Shown here piece by piece: positions 8,296 through 16,625 of a stretch of DNA of 55,024 nucleotides. The notes under the pieces were generated by a model. The model did no database searches, was not told the origin of the DNA, and worked only from the letters and a program-made list of their open reading frames with translations. A program made the position numbers and the translations under genes. This DNA comes from Paracoccaceae bacterium (GTDB lineage: Bacteria; Pseudomonadota; Alphaproteobacteria; Rhodobacterales; Rhodobacteraceae). Within the stretch, counting starts at the first letter, position 1. Every line of letters starts with the position of its first letter. Where the stretch lies: contig JAAEZA010000026.1 in NCBI GenBank assembly GCA_018223125.1, positions 1-55,024 of the forward strand. Direction: 5' to 3'.

Positions 8296-9504
8296 ATGAC
8301 AGATTCCATGACCTCTTTCGCCAAACGCAACGTATTGATCCTGATCATTGCACAGGCCGTCCTTGGTGCGCAAATGCCCCTCCTGTTTACGTTTTCCGGA
8401 CTGGCGGGACAGAAACTTGCCTCCAATATCTGCTTTGCCACCCTGCCGATTTCCATGATCGTCTTCGGCTCGATGACTACGGCACCATGGCTCTCCCAAT
8501 TCATGCAACGTTTCGGGCGCACAGCGGGTTTCCTGCTGGGCGCAACAGGCGGCGCGGCGGGGGCCCTGATCTGCGCCTATGCGATCTATATCAGTTCCTT
8601 CGGCTGGCTGCTGGCAGGCTCTTACCTCACCGGAATCTACATGTCTGCCCACGGGTTCTACCGCTTTGCCGCGACTGATCTCGCCTCGGACGATTACCGC
8701 CCCAAAGCGATCTCATACGTCATGGCCGCCGGCTTGCTGTCTGCGGTAATCGGCCCGCAACTGGGCGCGGCGACATTCGAGGCGATGGCCATTCCCTTCC
8801 TCGGCGTTTACGCCGCCGCCTTCGCGCTCAACTGCGTCGGCTTCCTGATTTTCCCCTTCCTCAAATCTTCCGCAATCACGGTGGACAAAGACCAACCCTA
8901 TGGCGGCCGCAGCCGGATGGAACTGTTGAAAAACCCGCGGATCGCAACGGCAATCATCTGTGCGATGGTCTCCTATGCCCTGATGAATCTGGTGATGACC
9001 TCTACCCCCCTCGCGGTGGTCGGTTGCGGCTTTACAGAAGGGGACGCGGGCAACATCGTCACCGCACACGTCTTTGCCATGTTCGCGCCAAGCTTCTTTA
9101 CCGGCCACCTGATCGCCCGTTTCGGCGTCGAAAAGATCATGGGCAGCGGCCTGTTTATCCTGATGTGCGCCGGCCTCGTAGCACTGGCAGGCGTCCAGCT
9201 CAGCAACTTCTTCATCGCCCTCGCCCTCTTGGGTGTCGGCTGGAACTTCGGCTTCATCGGCGCCACCGCCATGCTCGCCACCTCTCACACCCCTGAAGAA
9301 CGGGGCAAGGCGCAGGGCATGAACGACTTTCTGGTCTTTGGCATGGTCACAGTGGCGTCGCTGGCATCGGGCGGTTTGATGAACTGCTCGGGCGGCAGCG
9401 TCATTCAGGGCTGGAACGCCGTGAACCTTGCGATGATCCCCTTCCTGATGCTGGCGTTCGGGGCACTCGTGTGGCTCGCCATGTTTAAGCGCAAGGAAGC
9501 TTAA
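8296..9504 (+). CDS. Major facilitator superfamily transporter
   Basis: 402-residue polytopic inner-membrane protein with about 12 hydrophobic segments in two halves, separated by a charged central loop (VDKDQPYGGRSRMELLKN). The segment between the second and third helices (QRFGRTAGF) resembles the MFS A-like motif. It follows cobB by 66 bp on the same strand, but nothing in the sequence identifies its substrate. It ends close to the stop of a convergent gene. A link with corrinoid transport would be speculation. Confidence 0.85.
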   Translation: MTDSMTSFAKRNVLILIIAQAVLGAQMPLLFTFSGLAGQKLASNICFATLPISMIVFGSMTTAPWLSQFMQRFGRTAGFLLGATGGAAGALICAYAIYISSFGWLLAGSYLTGIYMSAHGFYRFAATDLASDDYRPKAISYVMAAGLLSAVIGPQLGAATFEAMAIPFLGVYAAAFALNCVGFLIFPFLKSSAITVDKDQPYGGRSRMELLKNPRIATAIICAMVSYALMNLVMTSTPLAVVGCGFTEGDAGNIVTAHVFAMFAPSFFTGHLIARFGVEKIMGSGLFILMCAGLVALAGVQLSNFFIALALLGVGWNFGFIGATAMLATSHTPEERGKAQGMNDFLVFGMVTVASLASGGLMNCSGGSVIQGWNAVNLAMIPFLMLAFGALVWLAMFKRKEA

Positions 9505-9510
9505 GACAGG

Positions 9511-9532
9511 CTTCAATGTTCCCTAAATACTC
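9511..9532. repeat. Short intergenic box, variant A, copy 2
   Basis: CTTCAATGTTCCCTAAATACTC, 20/22 identical to 6005-6026, in the 26 bp between the MFS gene and the convergent NDUFAF6-like gene. On the minus strand it begins inside the stop codon of the latter (TGAGTATTT). Confidence 0.45.
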
Positions 9533-10325
9533 AGAAACCGCCGGTTGCGGCCAGTCCCATCAGTCGCAACCGTTTCCCCGCATCCGAGCGGCCAAGCATC
9601 CCCGCCCCCACCAGGGCCGGCTCACGGACCGCCTGACGCAAGACTCCGCGCGCCAGCCAGCCGGAACGAAGCGCCGCACGTTTCGGTCGCGCCACGGTCT
9701 TAAGCTTGCGCCGCGCCGCCTCTAACTGTTCTAACGCAGTGGCAGCAAACGCGCTTACCCCCTGCGCGGTGCCATCCACCAAGGGATAGCGGTTTGACGC
9801 CTCCAGCGCGGGAACAGCCTCTAACAAGGCCGCAGCCCCGCAAGCCGTGCCATAGCCCTGCGCGGCTGCCAAAGCCTTGTCATCAGCGTCTCCACCAACC
9901 GCCTGAAACGCCAGCGCCATCAATCCGCCCGCCGTGGCCTCCAGATAGGACCAGAGCGCTGCATCACCTGCGTGAGGCTCTTTGTAAATATCCCAGCGCC
10001 GCGCCGCCACCAGCGCGTCAAACGGCGCACGCGGCAGCTCCTGTCGTGCCACCAGATCAGCCAGCGGAGTCACCACCTGATGCCGCCGCACCGCCCCGCC
10101 GGTAAAGATTTCCTCCACCGCATCAATCCACCATTGCAGCCGCATTTCTGCGATCATCGGCTCTTCCGTCACCCAAGGCGCGCGGGACACCTCGACGTTG
10201 AAGGCATATAGCACCATCAGCGCATCCCGATCCGCGCCGCTGGCTGTCATCGCAGAGAGAAACCGCATCGGATCGCCCGAATGGACGGTCTGTGCGCAAC
10301 TGGCAATGTCGTCTTGCAGGCTCAT
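9531..10325 (-). CDS. Squalene/phytoene synthase-like protein (NDUFAF6-type)
   Basis: 264 residues of the isoprenyl synthase (trans-IPPS, squalene/phytoene synthase) fold. The block LYAFNVEVSRAPW followed by EMRLQWWIDAVEEI resembles mitochondrial NDUFAF6, a complex I assembly factor, more than carotenoid enzymes. The usual paired DXXXD motifs of active prenyl synthases are not evident, so a non-catalytic assembly role is more likely. It overlaps the upstream alpha/beta hydrolase by ATGA (10322-10325). The role in complex I assembly is inferred from family knowledge only. Confidence 0.75.
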   Translation of the reverse strand: MSLQDDIASCAQTVHSGDPMRFLSAMTASGADRDALMVLYAFNVEVSRAPWVTEEPMIAEMRLQWWIDAVEEIFTGGAVRRHQVVTPLADLVARQELPRAPFDALVAARRWDIYKEPHAGDAALWSYLEATAGGLMALAFQAVGGDADDKALAAAQGYGTACGAAALLEAVPALEASNRYPLVDGTAQGVSAFAATALEQLEAARRKLKTVARPKRAALRSGWLARGVLRQAVREPALVGAGMLGRSDAGKRLRLMGLAATGGF

Positions 10326-11305
10326 TTGATATTCCTGATAAATTCGGCAGTTTTCGCAATGGCGTCCGGCTGGCGGAACACGTCCAGATGCCCGACCCCC
10401 TGCAATATCTGGTAGTGCCCCTTGGGATTAGCACCCGACAGCACCGCTTCGTATTGATCCGCCTTGAACGCTTCATCCTCTGCCCCTGCAATCAACAGGA
10501 ACGCCGGCAGGGCCGCCACATCCGCAAGGTAATCCGAACGGGGTGCATAAGACGTGTTCAAACGGTAGGAGTACGCCCCTGTCATGCTCTCGGACAGCGG
10601 GCCCTCGGGCAGGTTAAAGGTGATCGCTGTTATCCCGTTCAACCCCGTGATCCCCACAGCGTTCAACATGCTCAGCCCGATTACGCGGCGGGTCAGCACC
10701 TGCGCCCAGCCACCGGAATTTTCCCGCATGGTGGGCGCGTTATACTTCAGGTAAGGCGCCAGCAGCACCGCGCCGTCAAGGGATTTACCATAGCGGCCAC
10801 CGGCAAAGCGTATCACCAGCCCCCCGCCGGATGAATGCCCGACCAGCACCAGTTTCTGCCCGTCCTTACGGTATTGCGCCACCAGATCCGCCAGATCATC
10901 CTCCAGCTGCCCGATATAGGCGACATCCCCTTTCGGCGTAGGGTTAACACCATGCCCCCGCAGATCCGGCACCAGAACCTGCGCACCGGTCGCTGCGGAA
11001 ATTTCAGCGGCCAAACCGTCATAAGCCGCACCATGTGCGCCCGAGCCGTGTACCAGCACCACCAAGGGGTTAAGCCCGCCCTCTGCGTCCGATCCACCAT
11101 GCACCCGCACCGCCAGTTCAACCCCGTCCCGCGCCGTGTATCGCACAGGCTCTACCGCATCACCGCCAACCTGCAATTTGTCAAAGTCCAGCCCCGCCCC
11201 CGTCGCGGGCGAAGGCCGCTGTGACAGGATCAATCCCCCCGCAATCAGCAGGTAAATCACAGCCGAGACCAGCGCAAAGCGCACCAACGTCAAAAGCACG
11301 TCCAT
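10322..11305 (-). CDS. Membrane-anchored alpha/beta hydrolase
   Basis: 327-residue serine hydrolase with one N-terminal hydrophobic segment (about residues 8-27) that likely anchors it in the inner membrane facing the periplasm. It has HGSGAHG (oxyanion region), the nucleophile elbow GHSSGGG and a late histidine in GVGHLDVF, so the catalytic triad looks complete. It resembles lysophospholipase/monoglyceride-lipase-like enzymes. It lies 39 bp after cimA and overlaps the next gene by 4 bp, so it is probably cotranscribed. Substrate unknown. Confidence 0.82.
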   Translation of the reverse strand: MDVLLTLVRFALVSAVIYLLIAGGLILSQRPSPATGAGLDFDKLQVGGDAVEPVRYTARDGVELAVRVHGGSDAEGGLNPLVVLVHGSGAHGAAYDGLAAEISAATGAQVLVPDLRGHGVNPTPKGDVAYIGQLEDDLADLVAQYRKDGQKLVLVGHSSGGGLVIRFAGGRYGKSLDGAVLLAPYLKYNAPTMRENSGGWAQVLTRRVIGLSMLNAVGITGLNGITAITFNLPEGPLSESMTGAYSYRLNTSYAPRSDYLADVAALPAFLLIAGAEDEAFKADQYEAVLSGANPKGHYQILQGVGHLDVFRQPDAIAKTAEFIRNIK

Positions 11306-11344
11306 TCCAGACTTCTCCTCTGTCCCACGCCTTGCAGCAGCAGC

Positions 11345-12967
11345 CTAAACAGGCACCGCACCATCTCTCAGCAGTTTCCAGTTGATCGCATCCACCAGCG
11401 CCTCGAAACTTGCATCTACAATATTGGCCGACACCCCGACCGTAGACCAGCGGCGGCCCGCGCCATCCTCGGAATCAATCACCACACGGGTCACAGCCTC
11501 GGTGCCGCCATTGGTGATCCGCACCTTGAAGTCCACCAGATGCATGTCGTCGATGATCGCCTGATAGGGGCCAAGATCCCGCTCCAACGCCCGCCAGAGG
11601 GCGTTCACCGGACCTTGGTCGTTGCCGGTGTCATCCATGGATTCACTGGCCGACAGGTGTTTCTGCCCGCCGATATTCACGGCAACCACCGCTTCGGAAA
11701 GCGTCTTACGCTCCAACCCAGGTGCCTTGGCCCGCTCGACCGTCACACGGTAGCGCATGATTTCGAAAAAACGTGGCAGGATACCCAGCACCCGACGGGC
11801 AAGGATTTCAAACGAGGCCTGCGCACTGTCATAGGCATAGCCCTGATCCTCGCGGCGTTTGATCTCGTCGAGAATTTCCATCATCTGAGCGCCCTCGGGC
11901 GCAGCAATCCCCGCATCCTTCAGGCGCTTTCGCAGGTTGCTTTGCCCCGCTTGATTGGACATGGGAATAATCCGCTGGTTGCCCACCAGTGACGGGTCCA
12001 CATGTTCATAAGTCGTCGGATCTTTCAAAATCGCACTGGCATGAAGCCCCGCTTTATGGGCAAAGGCACTCGCCCCCACATAAGCAGCCCATTTATGGGA
12101 GACACGGTTGAGAATATCATCCAGCATCCGGCTCAGTTGTGTCAGGGTCTTCAAACCCGCAGTTGAAACGCCGGTTTCAAACCGGCTGGCATAAGGCTCC
12201 TTCAACAGCAACGTCGGGATCAGGGCTGTCAAGTTGGCATTGCCGCAGCGTTCGCCCAAACCGTTTAGCGTGCCCTGAATCTGGCGCGCACCTGCATCCA
12301 CCGCTGCCAGCGTATTTGCGACAGCCATTTCCGTGTCGTTATGGGTGTGAATGCCCAGATGATCCCCCGGAATGCCTGCCGCAATCACAGCTTTGGTCGC
12401 GGCGCGCACCTCGTCCGGCAGCGCCCCGCCGTTGGTGTCACACAAAACAATCCAGCGTGCACCGGCATCAAAGGCCGTTTTGGCCGCTTTCAGCGTATAG
12501 TCGGGATTGGCCTTATACCCGTCAAAGAAATGTTCGCAGTCAAACAGCGCCTCCCGCCCCTGCGCTACAATATGGGCAACGCTTTCCCGAATATTGTCGA
12601 GGTTTTCGTCAAGCGAAATGCCCAGCGCCTTGGTCACATGAAAGTCATGGGTCTTGCCCACCAGACAGACCGCCGGCGTATTGGCGTTCATCACCGCCGC
12701 CAGAACCTCGTCATTCGCGGCAGAGCGACCGGAGCGTTTGGTCATCCCGAAAGCGGTAAACACCGAAGTGGAAAGCTTGGGAGCCGCATCAAAGAAATCG
12801 CTATCCGTGGGATTGGCACCGGGCCAGCCGCCTTCGACATAGTCAATCCCGAGCCGGTCGAGCGCCAAGGCGATGCGGGTTTTATCCTCGGCGGTGAAAT
12901 CCACCCCTTGCGTCTGCTGCCCGTCCCGCAAGGTGGTATCGTAAAGGTAAAGGCGTTCTCTGGTCAT
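11345..12967 (-). CDS. cimA: (R)-citramalate synthase CimA
   Basis: 540-residue enzyme of the LeuA/DRE-TIM family condensing pyruvate with acetyl-CoA to (R)-citramalate, the threonine-independent entry to isoleucine. The N-terminal LYDTTLRDGQQTQGVDF, the HTHNDTEMAVAN metal-ligand segment and GNANL are all present, followed by a C-terminal LeuA-type regulatory domain (from about residue 410), implying feedback control. The GWPGANPTDSDFF block separates CimA from isopropylmalate and homocitrate synthases. It is 118 bp downstream of cysS on the same strand and probably heads the cimA-hydrolase-NDUFAF6-like run. Confidence 0.93.
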   Translation of the reverse strand: MTRERLYLYDTTLRDGQQTQGVDFTAEDKTRIALALDRLGIDYVEGGWPGANPTDSDFFDAAPKLSTSVFTAFGMTKRSGRSAANDEVLAAVMNANTPAVCLVGKTHDFHVTKALGISLDENLDNIRESVAHIVAQGREALFDCEHFFDGYKANPDYTLKAAKTAFDAGARWIVLCDTNGGALPDEVRAATKAVIAAGIPGDHLGIHTHNDTEMAVANTLAAVDAGARQIQGTLNGLGERCGNANLTALIPTLLLKEPYASRFETGVSTAGLKTLTQLSRMLDDILNRVSHKWAAYVGASAFAHKAGLHASAILKDPTTYEHVDPSLVGNQRIIPMSNQAGQSNLRKRLKDAGIAAPEGAQMMEILDEIKRREDQGYAYDSAQASFEILARRVLGILPRFFEIMRYRVTVERAKAPGLERKTLSEAVVAVNIGGQKHLSASESMDDTGNDQGPVNALWRALERDLGPYQAIIDDMHLVDFKVRITNGGTEAVTRVVIDSEDGAGRRWSTVGVSANIVDASFEALVDAINWKLLRDGAVPV

Positions 12968-13085
12968 AGCGTCGCCTCATACTTGAATCTTGGCAGTGCG
13001 GCGCACGGCCTGTGCCGATCTTCCCCACGGGAGGCGCATTCGCGCCACCCGAGGTCTGCGCTGGGCTGTGTTGCAAAAACCTTCA

Positions 13086-14456
13086 TCACGCCAGCCCTTC
13101 CAGTTTAGCGGCGTCAAAGCCCACAGCCGGTTCCAGTGAAACGCCTTCTTTGGACATGCGCACGCTGACCCCTGCTTCGGTCAATGCGGATTTCAGGGCG
13201 TCCACCTCTGCAAAATCCTTGGTTTCCATCGCCTTCGACCGCAACACGGTCATTTTCGCTTCCAAAGTGCCAAGCATTGGGTCGCGGTCACTGGCCCAGT
13301 CAGGAATATCCCCGTTCAGCAAACCCAGCGCGGACAGCCCTCCGCGCAGTCCTGCAACGTCGTCCGCATGGGACAACTGGTGCATCTCCGCCAAGGCCCC
13401 CGCAGTGTTAAGATCATCTGCCAAAGCATCCAGAACCGATTGCGTCGGCTTTGCAGTGCCCACAGCCTGTGCTGCCTGCGCATACCACTTTCGCAAGGTC
13501 GCTTCAGCCTCTTTCGCCTTTTTATCCGTCCAGTCCATCGGCTTGCGGTAGTGCGTGCTCAGATAGACGAAGCGGATTACCTCGCCCGGATAGCCCTGAT
13601 CAATCAGTTCCCGCACGCTGAAGAAATTGCCCAGGGATTTGGACATTTTCTTGCCCTCTACCTGCAACATTTCATTATGCATCCAGACCTGCGCAAAATC
13701 ATCCTCCGATCCGCAGGCACAGCTTTGCGCCTTTTCGTTTTCGTGGTGGGGAAAGGCCAGATCCAGCCCGCCGCCGTGAATATCGAACCGCTTGCCAAAC
13801 AGCGCGTCCGACATGGCAGAACATTCGATATGCCAGCCCGGCCGGCCATAGCCCCAAGGGCTTTCCCATCCCGGCGTTTGTGCATCGGATGGTTTCCACA
13901 GCACAAAATCCATCGGATTGCGCTTGTAAGGGGCAACTTCAACCCGCGCCCCTGCGATCATGTCATCCACCGAACGCCCCGACAAAGAACCGTAATTCTG
14001 ATAGGATTCCACTGCGAACAGCACGTGGCCCTCTGCGGCATAGGCATGTCCTGCTGCGATCAGACCTTCGATCATCTGAACCATTTGCGGAATATATTCC
14101 GTTGCCCGCGGGGCGTGGTCCGGTTCCAGATTGCCAAGCGCCCCCATATCCTCCAGATACCAGCCTATGGTCTCGTCCGTGATCTCGCGGATAGAGCGCC
14201 CTGTTTCGGCGGCACGGGCGTTGATCTTGTCATCCACATCCGTGAAATTCCGCGCATAGGTCACATGATCCGTGCCATAAACCTGCTGTAGCAGGCGGTA
14301 GAGCACATCAAACACAATAACCGGCCGCGCATTGCCGATATGGGCGCGGTCGTAAACTGTCGGTCCGCAGACATACATCCGCACGTCATCGGCTTTCAAA
14401 GGCGTGAACACCTCTTTTTTGCGGGTCTTGGTGTTATAGAGTTTGATCGTCGTCAT
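13086..14456 (-). CDS. cysS: Cysteinyl-tRNA synthetase
   Basis: 456-residue class I aminoacyl-tRNA synthetase charging tRNA-Cys. The HIGH-type signature is RAHIGNARP, with the zinc-binding cysteine in YVCGPTVYD, and the second signature is KKMSKSLGN. The anticodon-binding helical domain follows. The length is typical. The start ATG at 14456 gives the normal N-terminus [15 protein letters not shown]. The 260 bp to the next rightward gene holds its promoter; no T-box or other leader structure was recognised. Confidence 0.96.
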   Translation of the reverse strand: MTTIKLYNTKTRKKEVFTPLKADDVRMYVCGPTVYDRAHIGNARPVIVFDVLYRLLQQVYGTDHVTYARNFTDVDDKINARAAETGRSIREITDETIGWYLEDMGALGNLEPDHAPRATEYIPQMVQMIEGLIAAGHAYAAEGHVLFAVESYQNYGSLSGRSVDDMIAGARVEVAPYKRNPMDFVLWKPSDAQTPGWESPWGYGRPGWHIECSAMSDALFGKRFDIHGGGLDLAFPHHENEKAQSCACGSEDDFAQVWMHNEMLQVEGKKMSKSLGNFFSVRELIDQGYPGEVIRFVYLSTHYRKPMDWTDKKAKEAEATLRKWYAQAAQAVGTAKPTQSVLDALADDLNTAGALAEMHQLSHADDVAGLRGGLSALGLLNGDIPDWASDRDPMLGTLEAKMTVLRSKAMETKDFAEVDALKSALTEAGVSVRMSKEGVSLEPAVGFDAAKLEGLA

Positions 14457-14716
14457 AGGTCGTCCTTGCGCGCGCAGAGCAGTCTTGCGGCGGACCTAGC
14501 ATTTCAAATCACTTTTAGGAATAGAGAAGCCGCCCGCCTGACACTGTCAGCGGATAATACAAATGCAGCAGATAATGCTCTGGTTTCTCATGGGGCGACC
14601 ATACTGCGCCCCGCGCGGAAGGCAAGAGCAGCTTCGATGCCCCATTACGCGCTCCCGCCGCATAGACGCTGCTCGTGCGGACTGTTAGGTTGGGCCAGCT
14701 TCAAAAAGGACAAAAA

Positions 14717-15130
14717 ATGCGGCCCCTGAACAAAGACAAAATCGTCGATCTCGCCAACAGCTATGCCAAGGCTTGGACATCCCATGACGGTACGGCTGTT
14801 GCCGGACATTTCGCGCCCGACGGCGGGATATCGGTAAACGGCGGTGCCGTCGCGAAAGGGACAGAAGCAATTGCAGGGATAACCCGCAAACTGTTCGAAA
14901 CCTTTGCCGACCTGCATATGATGTGCGACGACATCCGCATTTCCGGACATAATGCCGTGGTGACATGGACGTTCTACGGCCATCACGCCGAAAACGCGAA
15001 ATTCGCCAAAATCAGCGGCTGGGAGGAATGGACCCTGACAGAGGATTTGAAGATCGCGCAGTCCAGACGCTGGTTTGATCCGGAAGATTACACAGAACAA
15101 TGCGGTGTTGATGCCGCGCAGATCCACTGA
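14717..15130 (+). CDS. SnoaL/NTF2-like protein
   Basis: 137-residue protein of the NTF2-like (SnoaL polyketide-cyclase-like) fold: helical N-terminus (VDLANSYAKAWTSHDG), then a beta-rich cone ending in WEEWTLTED and RRWFDPEDY. Such proteins act as small hydrolases or isomerases or simply bind ligands; no specific catalytic set can be named. The ATG at 14717 follows AAAAAGGA at good spacing; an in-frame start 42 bp upstream lacks support. It is followed after 22 bp by a PEP-mutase-family enzyme, so the two probably form a small operon. Confidence 0.78.
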   Translation: MRPLNKDKIVDLANSYAKAWTSHDGTAVAGHFAPDGGISVNGGAVAKGTEAIAGITRKLFETFADLHMMCDDIRISGHNAVVTWTFYGHHAENAKFAKISGWEEWTLTEDLKIAQSRRWFDPEDYTEQCGVDAAQIH

Positions 15131-15152
15131 AAAAAGACAGGGAGGGTTTCGC

Positions 15153-15971
15153 ATGACAAAGGATATCGGTTCCGCGTTCCGCGCACTCCACCAGCCGGGA
15201 AACCCTTTTATTCTGGCCAATGCATGGGACGCGGGAAGCGCTAAAATGCTGGCAGCGCTCGGCGCGCAGGCGCTGGCAACCACCTCTGCCGGTCATGCCT
15301 TTACCCTCGGGCGGCCCGATATGGGGCGCGTTACGCGGGATGAGGCCCTGTCCCATGCACAGGATATTGTAGCCGCGACGAACCTGCCGGTTTCGGGTGA
15401 TCTGGAGAACGGCTATGGAAGCGCGCCGGAAACAGTGGCCGAAACGGTACGCATGGCGTCCGAAGCCGGTCTGGCAGGCTGTTCGATCGAGGACACGGCC
15501 CTGCCCGATGCCACCCCGTACGAGTTTGAACTGGCAGTTGAACGCATCAAGGCGGCCGCCGCCGCGGCCCGCGCTCTGCCCCATGATTTTGTTCTGGTGG
15601 CCCGCGCGGATGGCATCCTGAACAGGCAGTATGATATCGAAGAAGCCCTGCGCCGCCTGCGCGCTTTTGTGGAAGCGGGGGCAGATTGTCTTTATGCACC
15701 GATCCCGCGGGAGACCGCCGATCTTGCACGGATCTGCCGCGAAATTCCTGCCCCGATCAACGCATTGGCCGCCGGGCCAAAATATACCGCGCTGACCCGC
15801 GCGGATTATGCCAAAATGGGCGTCGCGCGGATTTCACTCGGCTCCGCACTGGCCCGCGTAACCCATCAGGCGATTCTGGATGCCGCGAAACCGTTCCTGC
15901 AGGACGGGGATTTCAGCGCACTGTCCCACGGGGCAAACGGTTCCGAGATCGACAGGATGCTCGGCAGTTAG
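15153..15971 (+). CDS. Isocitrate lyase/PEP mutase family protein
   Basis: 272-residue TIM-barrel enzyme of the PEP mutase/isocitrate lyase superfamily. It keeps the magnesium/substrate blocks SGDLENGYG, IEDTA and VARADG, but lacks the KKCGH cysteine loop of isocitrate and methylisocitrate lyases. It is therefore probably a C-C or P-C bond enzyme acting on a 2-oxo acid (oxaloacetate decarboxylase or phosphonomutase-like). The start at 15153 follows GGGAGG. The upstream SnoaL-like gene is 22 bp away. No phosphonate genes are nearby, so a phosphonate role is not supported by context. Confidence 0.82.
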   Translation: MTKDIGSAFRALHQPGNPFILANAWDAGSAKMLAALGAQALATTSAGHAFTLGRPDMGRVTRDEALSHAQDIVAATNLPVSGDLENGYGSAPETVAETVRMASEAGLAGCSIEDTALPDATPYEFELAVERIKAAAAAARALPHDFVLVARADGILNRQYDIEEALRRLRAFVEAGADCLYAPIPRETADLARICREIPAPINALAAGPKYTALTRADYAKMGVARISLGSALARVTHQAILDAAKPFLQDGDFSALSHGANGSEIDRMLGS

Positions 15972-15977
15972 CGCATT

Positions 15978-16307
15978 TCAGGCCGCTGAACGGGTATAGG
16001 CCGAGCCGAAATGGAACGGATTGTCCCCGCGGCGGATCCGCACGTTGGCGCGGTGCAGGTGATAGCCCTGCGCCTCCAGTATCTGGCGCACCATATGACC
16101 GATCATCTGACGAACCCTGACGCGCCGGATATCCGAAGCAAAAGCCTGTTCCAGCAACGGGGCAACGGCCTCCACCGCTGGGCGGCGCAGATAACAGGCC
16201 GTTTCCATGATGGCAAGGATGTGGGGCTGGTTCAGCCATGCCCAAAAGCGGGCACCGTTGCAGACAGCGTAGGTTTTGGCGAACTTATCGGGCCGGTATT
16301 CGAGCAT
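15978..16307 (-). CDS. Conserved-looking hypothetical protein (109 aa)
   Basis: I do not recognise the family. The protein is 109 residues, mostly helical, with a basic Arg/His-rich second half (VRQMIGHMVRQIL, then HRANVRIRRGDNPF) and no signal peptide or membrane segment. The ATG at 16307 is preceded by a strong AAGGAG at 8-nt spacing, which is the main reason to call it a gene. It is divergent from the PLP decarboxylase, and the five-unit 14-bp repeat array lies between them, 119 bp from its start codon. It could be controlled by the same regulator. A nucleic-acid-binding role is possible from its charge only. Confidence 0.6.
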   Translation of the reverse strand: MLEYRPDKFAKTYAVCNGARFWAWLNQPHILAIMETACYLRRPAVEAVAPLLEQAFASDIRRVRVRQMIGHMVRQILEAQGYHLHRANVRIRRGDNPFHFGSAYTRSAA

Positions 16308-16425
16308 TTTCGAGGCTCCTTATCAGGAAAGGATTTTACAGATGCCTGTGTAACGGGCATCCGAAAGTGCTGCCCGAGGCCACAAGGAACGTTAAACCGC
16401 GATTTCTCTAATATCCGGTTAACGC

Positions 16426-16495
16426 TGAAGCTTCATTTTTGACGCTTCATTTTAGAAGCTTCTTGCGTGACGCTTCATTTATGACGCTTCATATT
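16426..16495. repeat. Five-unit 14-bp operator-like array (array A)
   Basis: Five decamers start at 16426, 16440, 16454, 16468 and 16482, an exact 14-bp pitch: TGAAGCTTCA, TGACGCTTCA, AGAAGCTTCT, TGACGCTTCA, TGACGCTTCA, each followed by a 4-nt spacer that is AT-rich in four of the five units (TTTT twice). It fills the centre of the 318-bp gap between the divergent 109-aa gene and the decarboxylase (131 bp to the decarboxylase start). The same unit recurs at 21935 and 23612. Too short-period for CRISPR; best read as tandem binding sites for a regulator. Confidence 0.85.
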
Positions 16496-16625
16496 TGCAG
16501 GGTCTTAATCTGGGATACATACCGCGTGCCCCTGCATCAGGACATACCCGCGCCGGGCAATCTTCCCCTTGCCAGCTTCCCTTTCAACCGCTAGCATCTA
16601 CTTAACACGTTAGCGAGATGATACG

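Noticed and set aside
15153-15971. Methylisocitrate lyase PrpB
   Set aside because: The KKCGH catalytic loop is absent and no prp genes are nearby.
16426-16495. Possible CRISPR array or VNTR
   Set aside because: The repeat period is only 14 bp with 4-nt spacers that are not unique sequences, and no cas genes are present; operator-like binding sites fit better.
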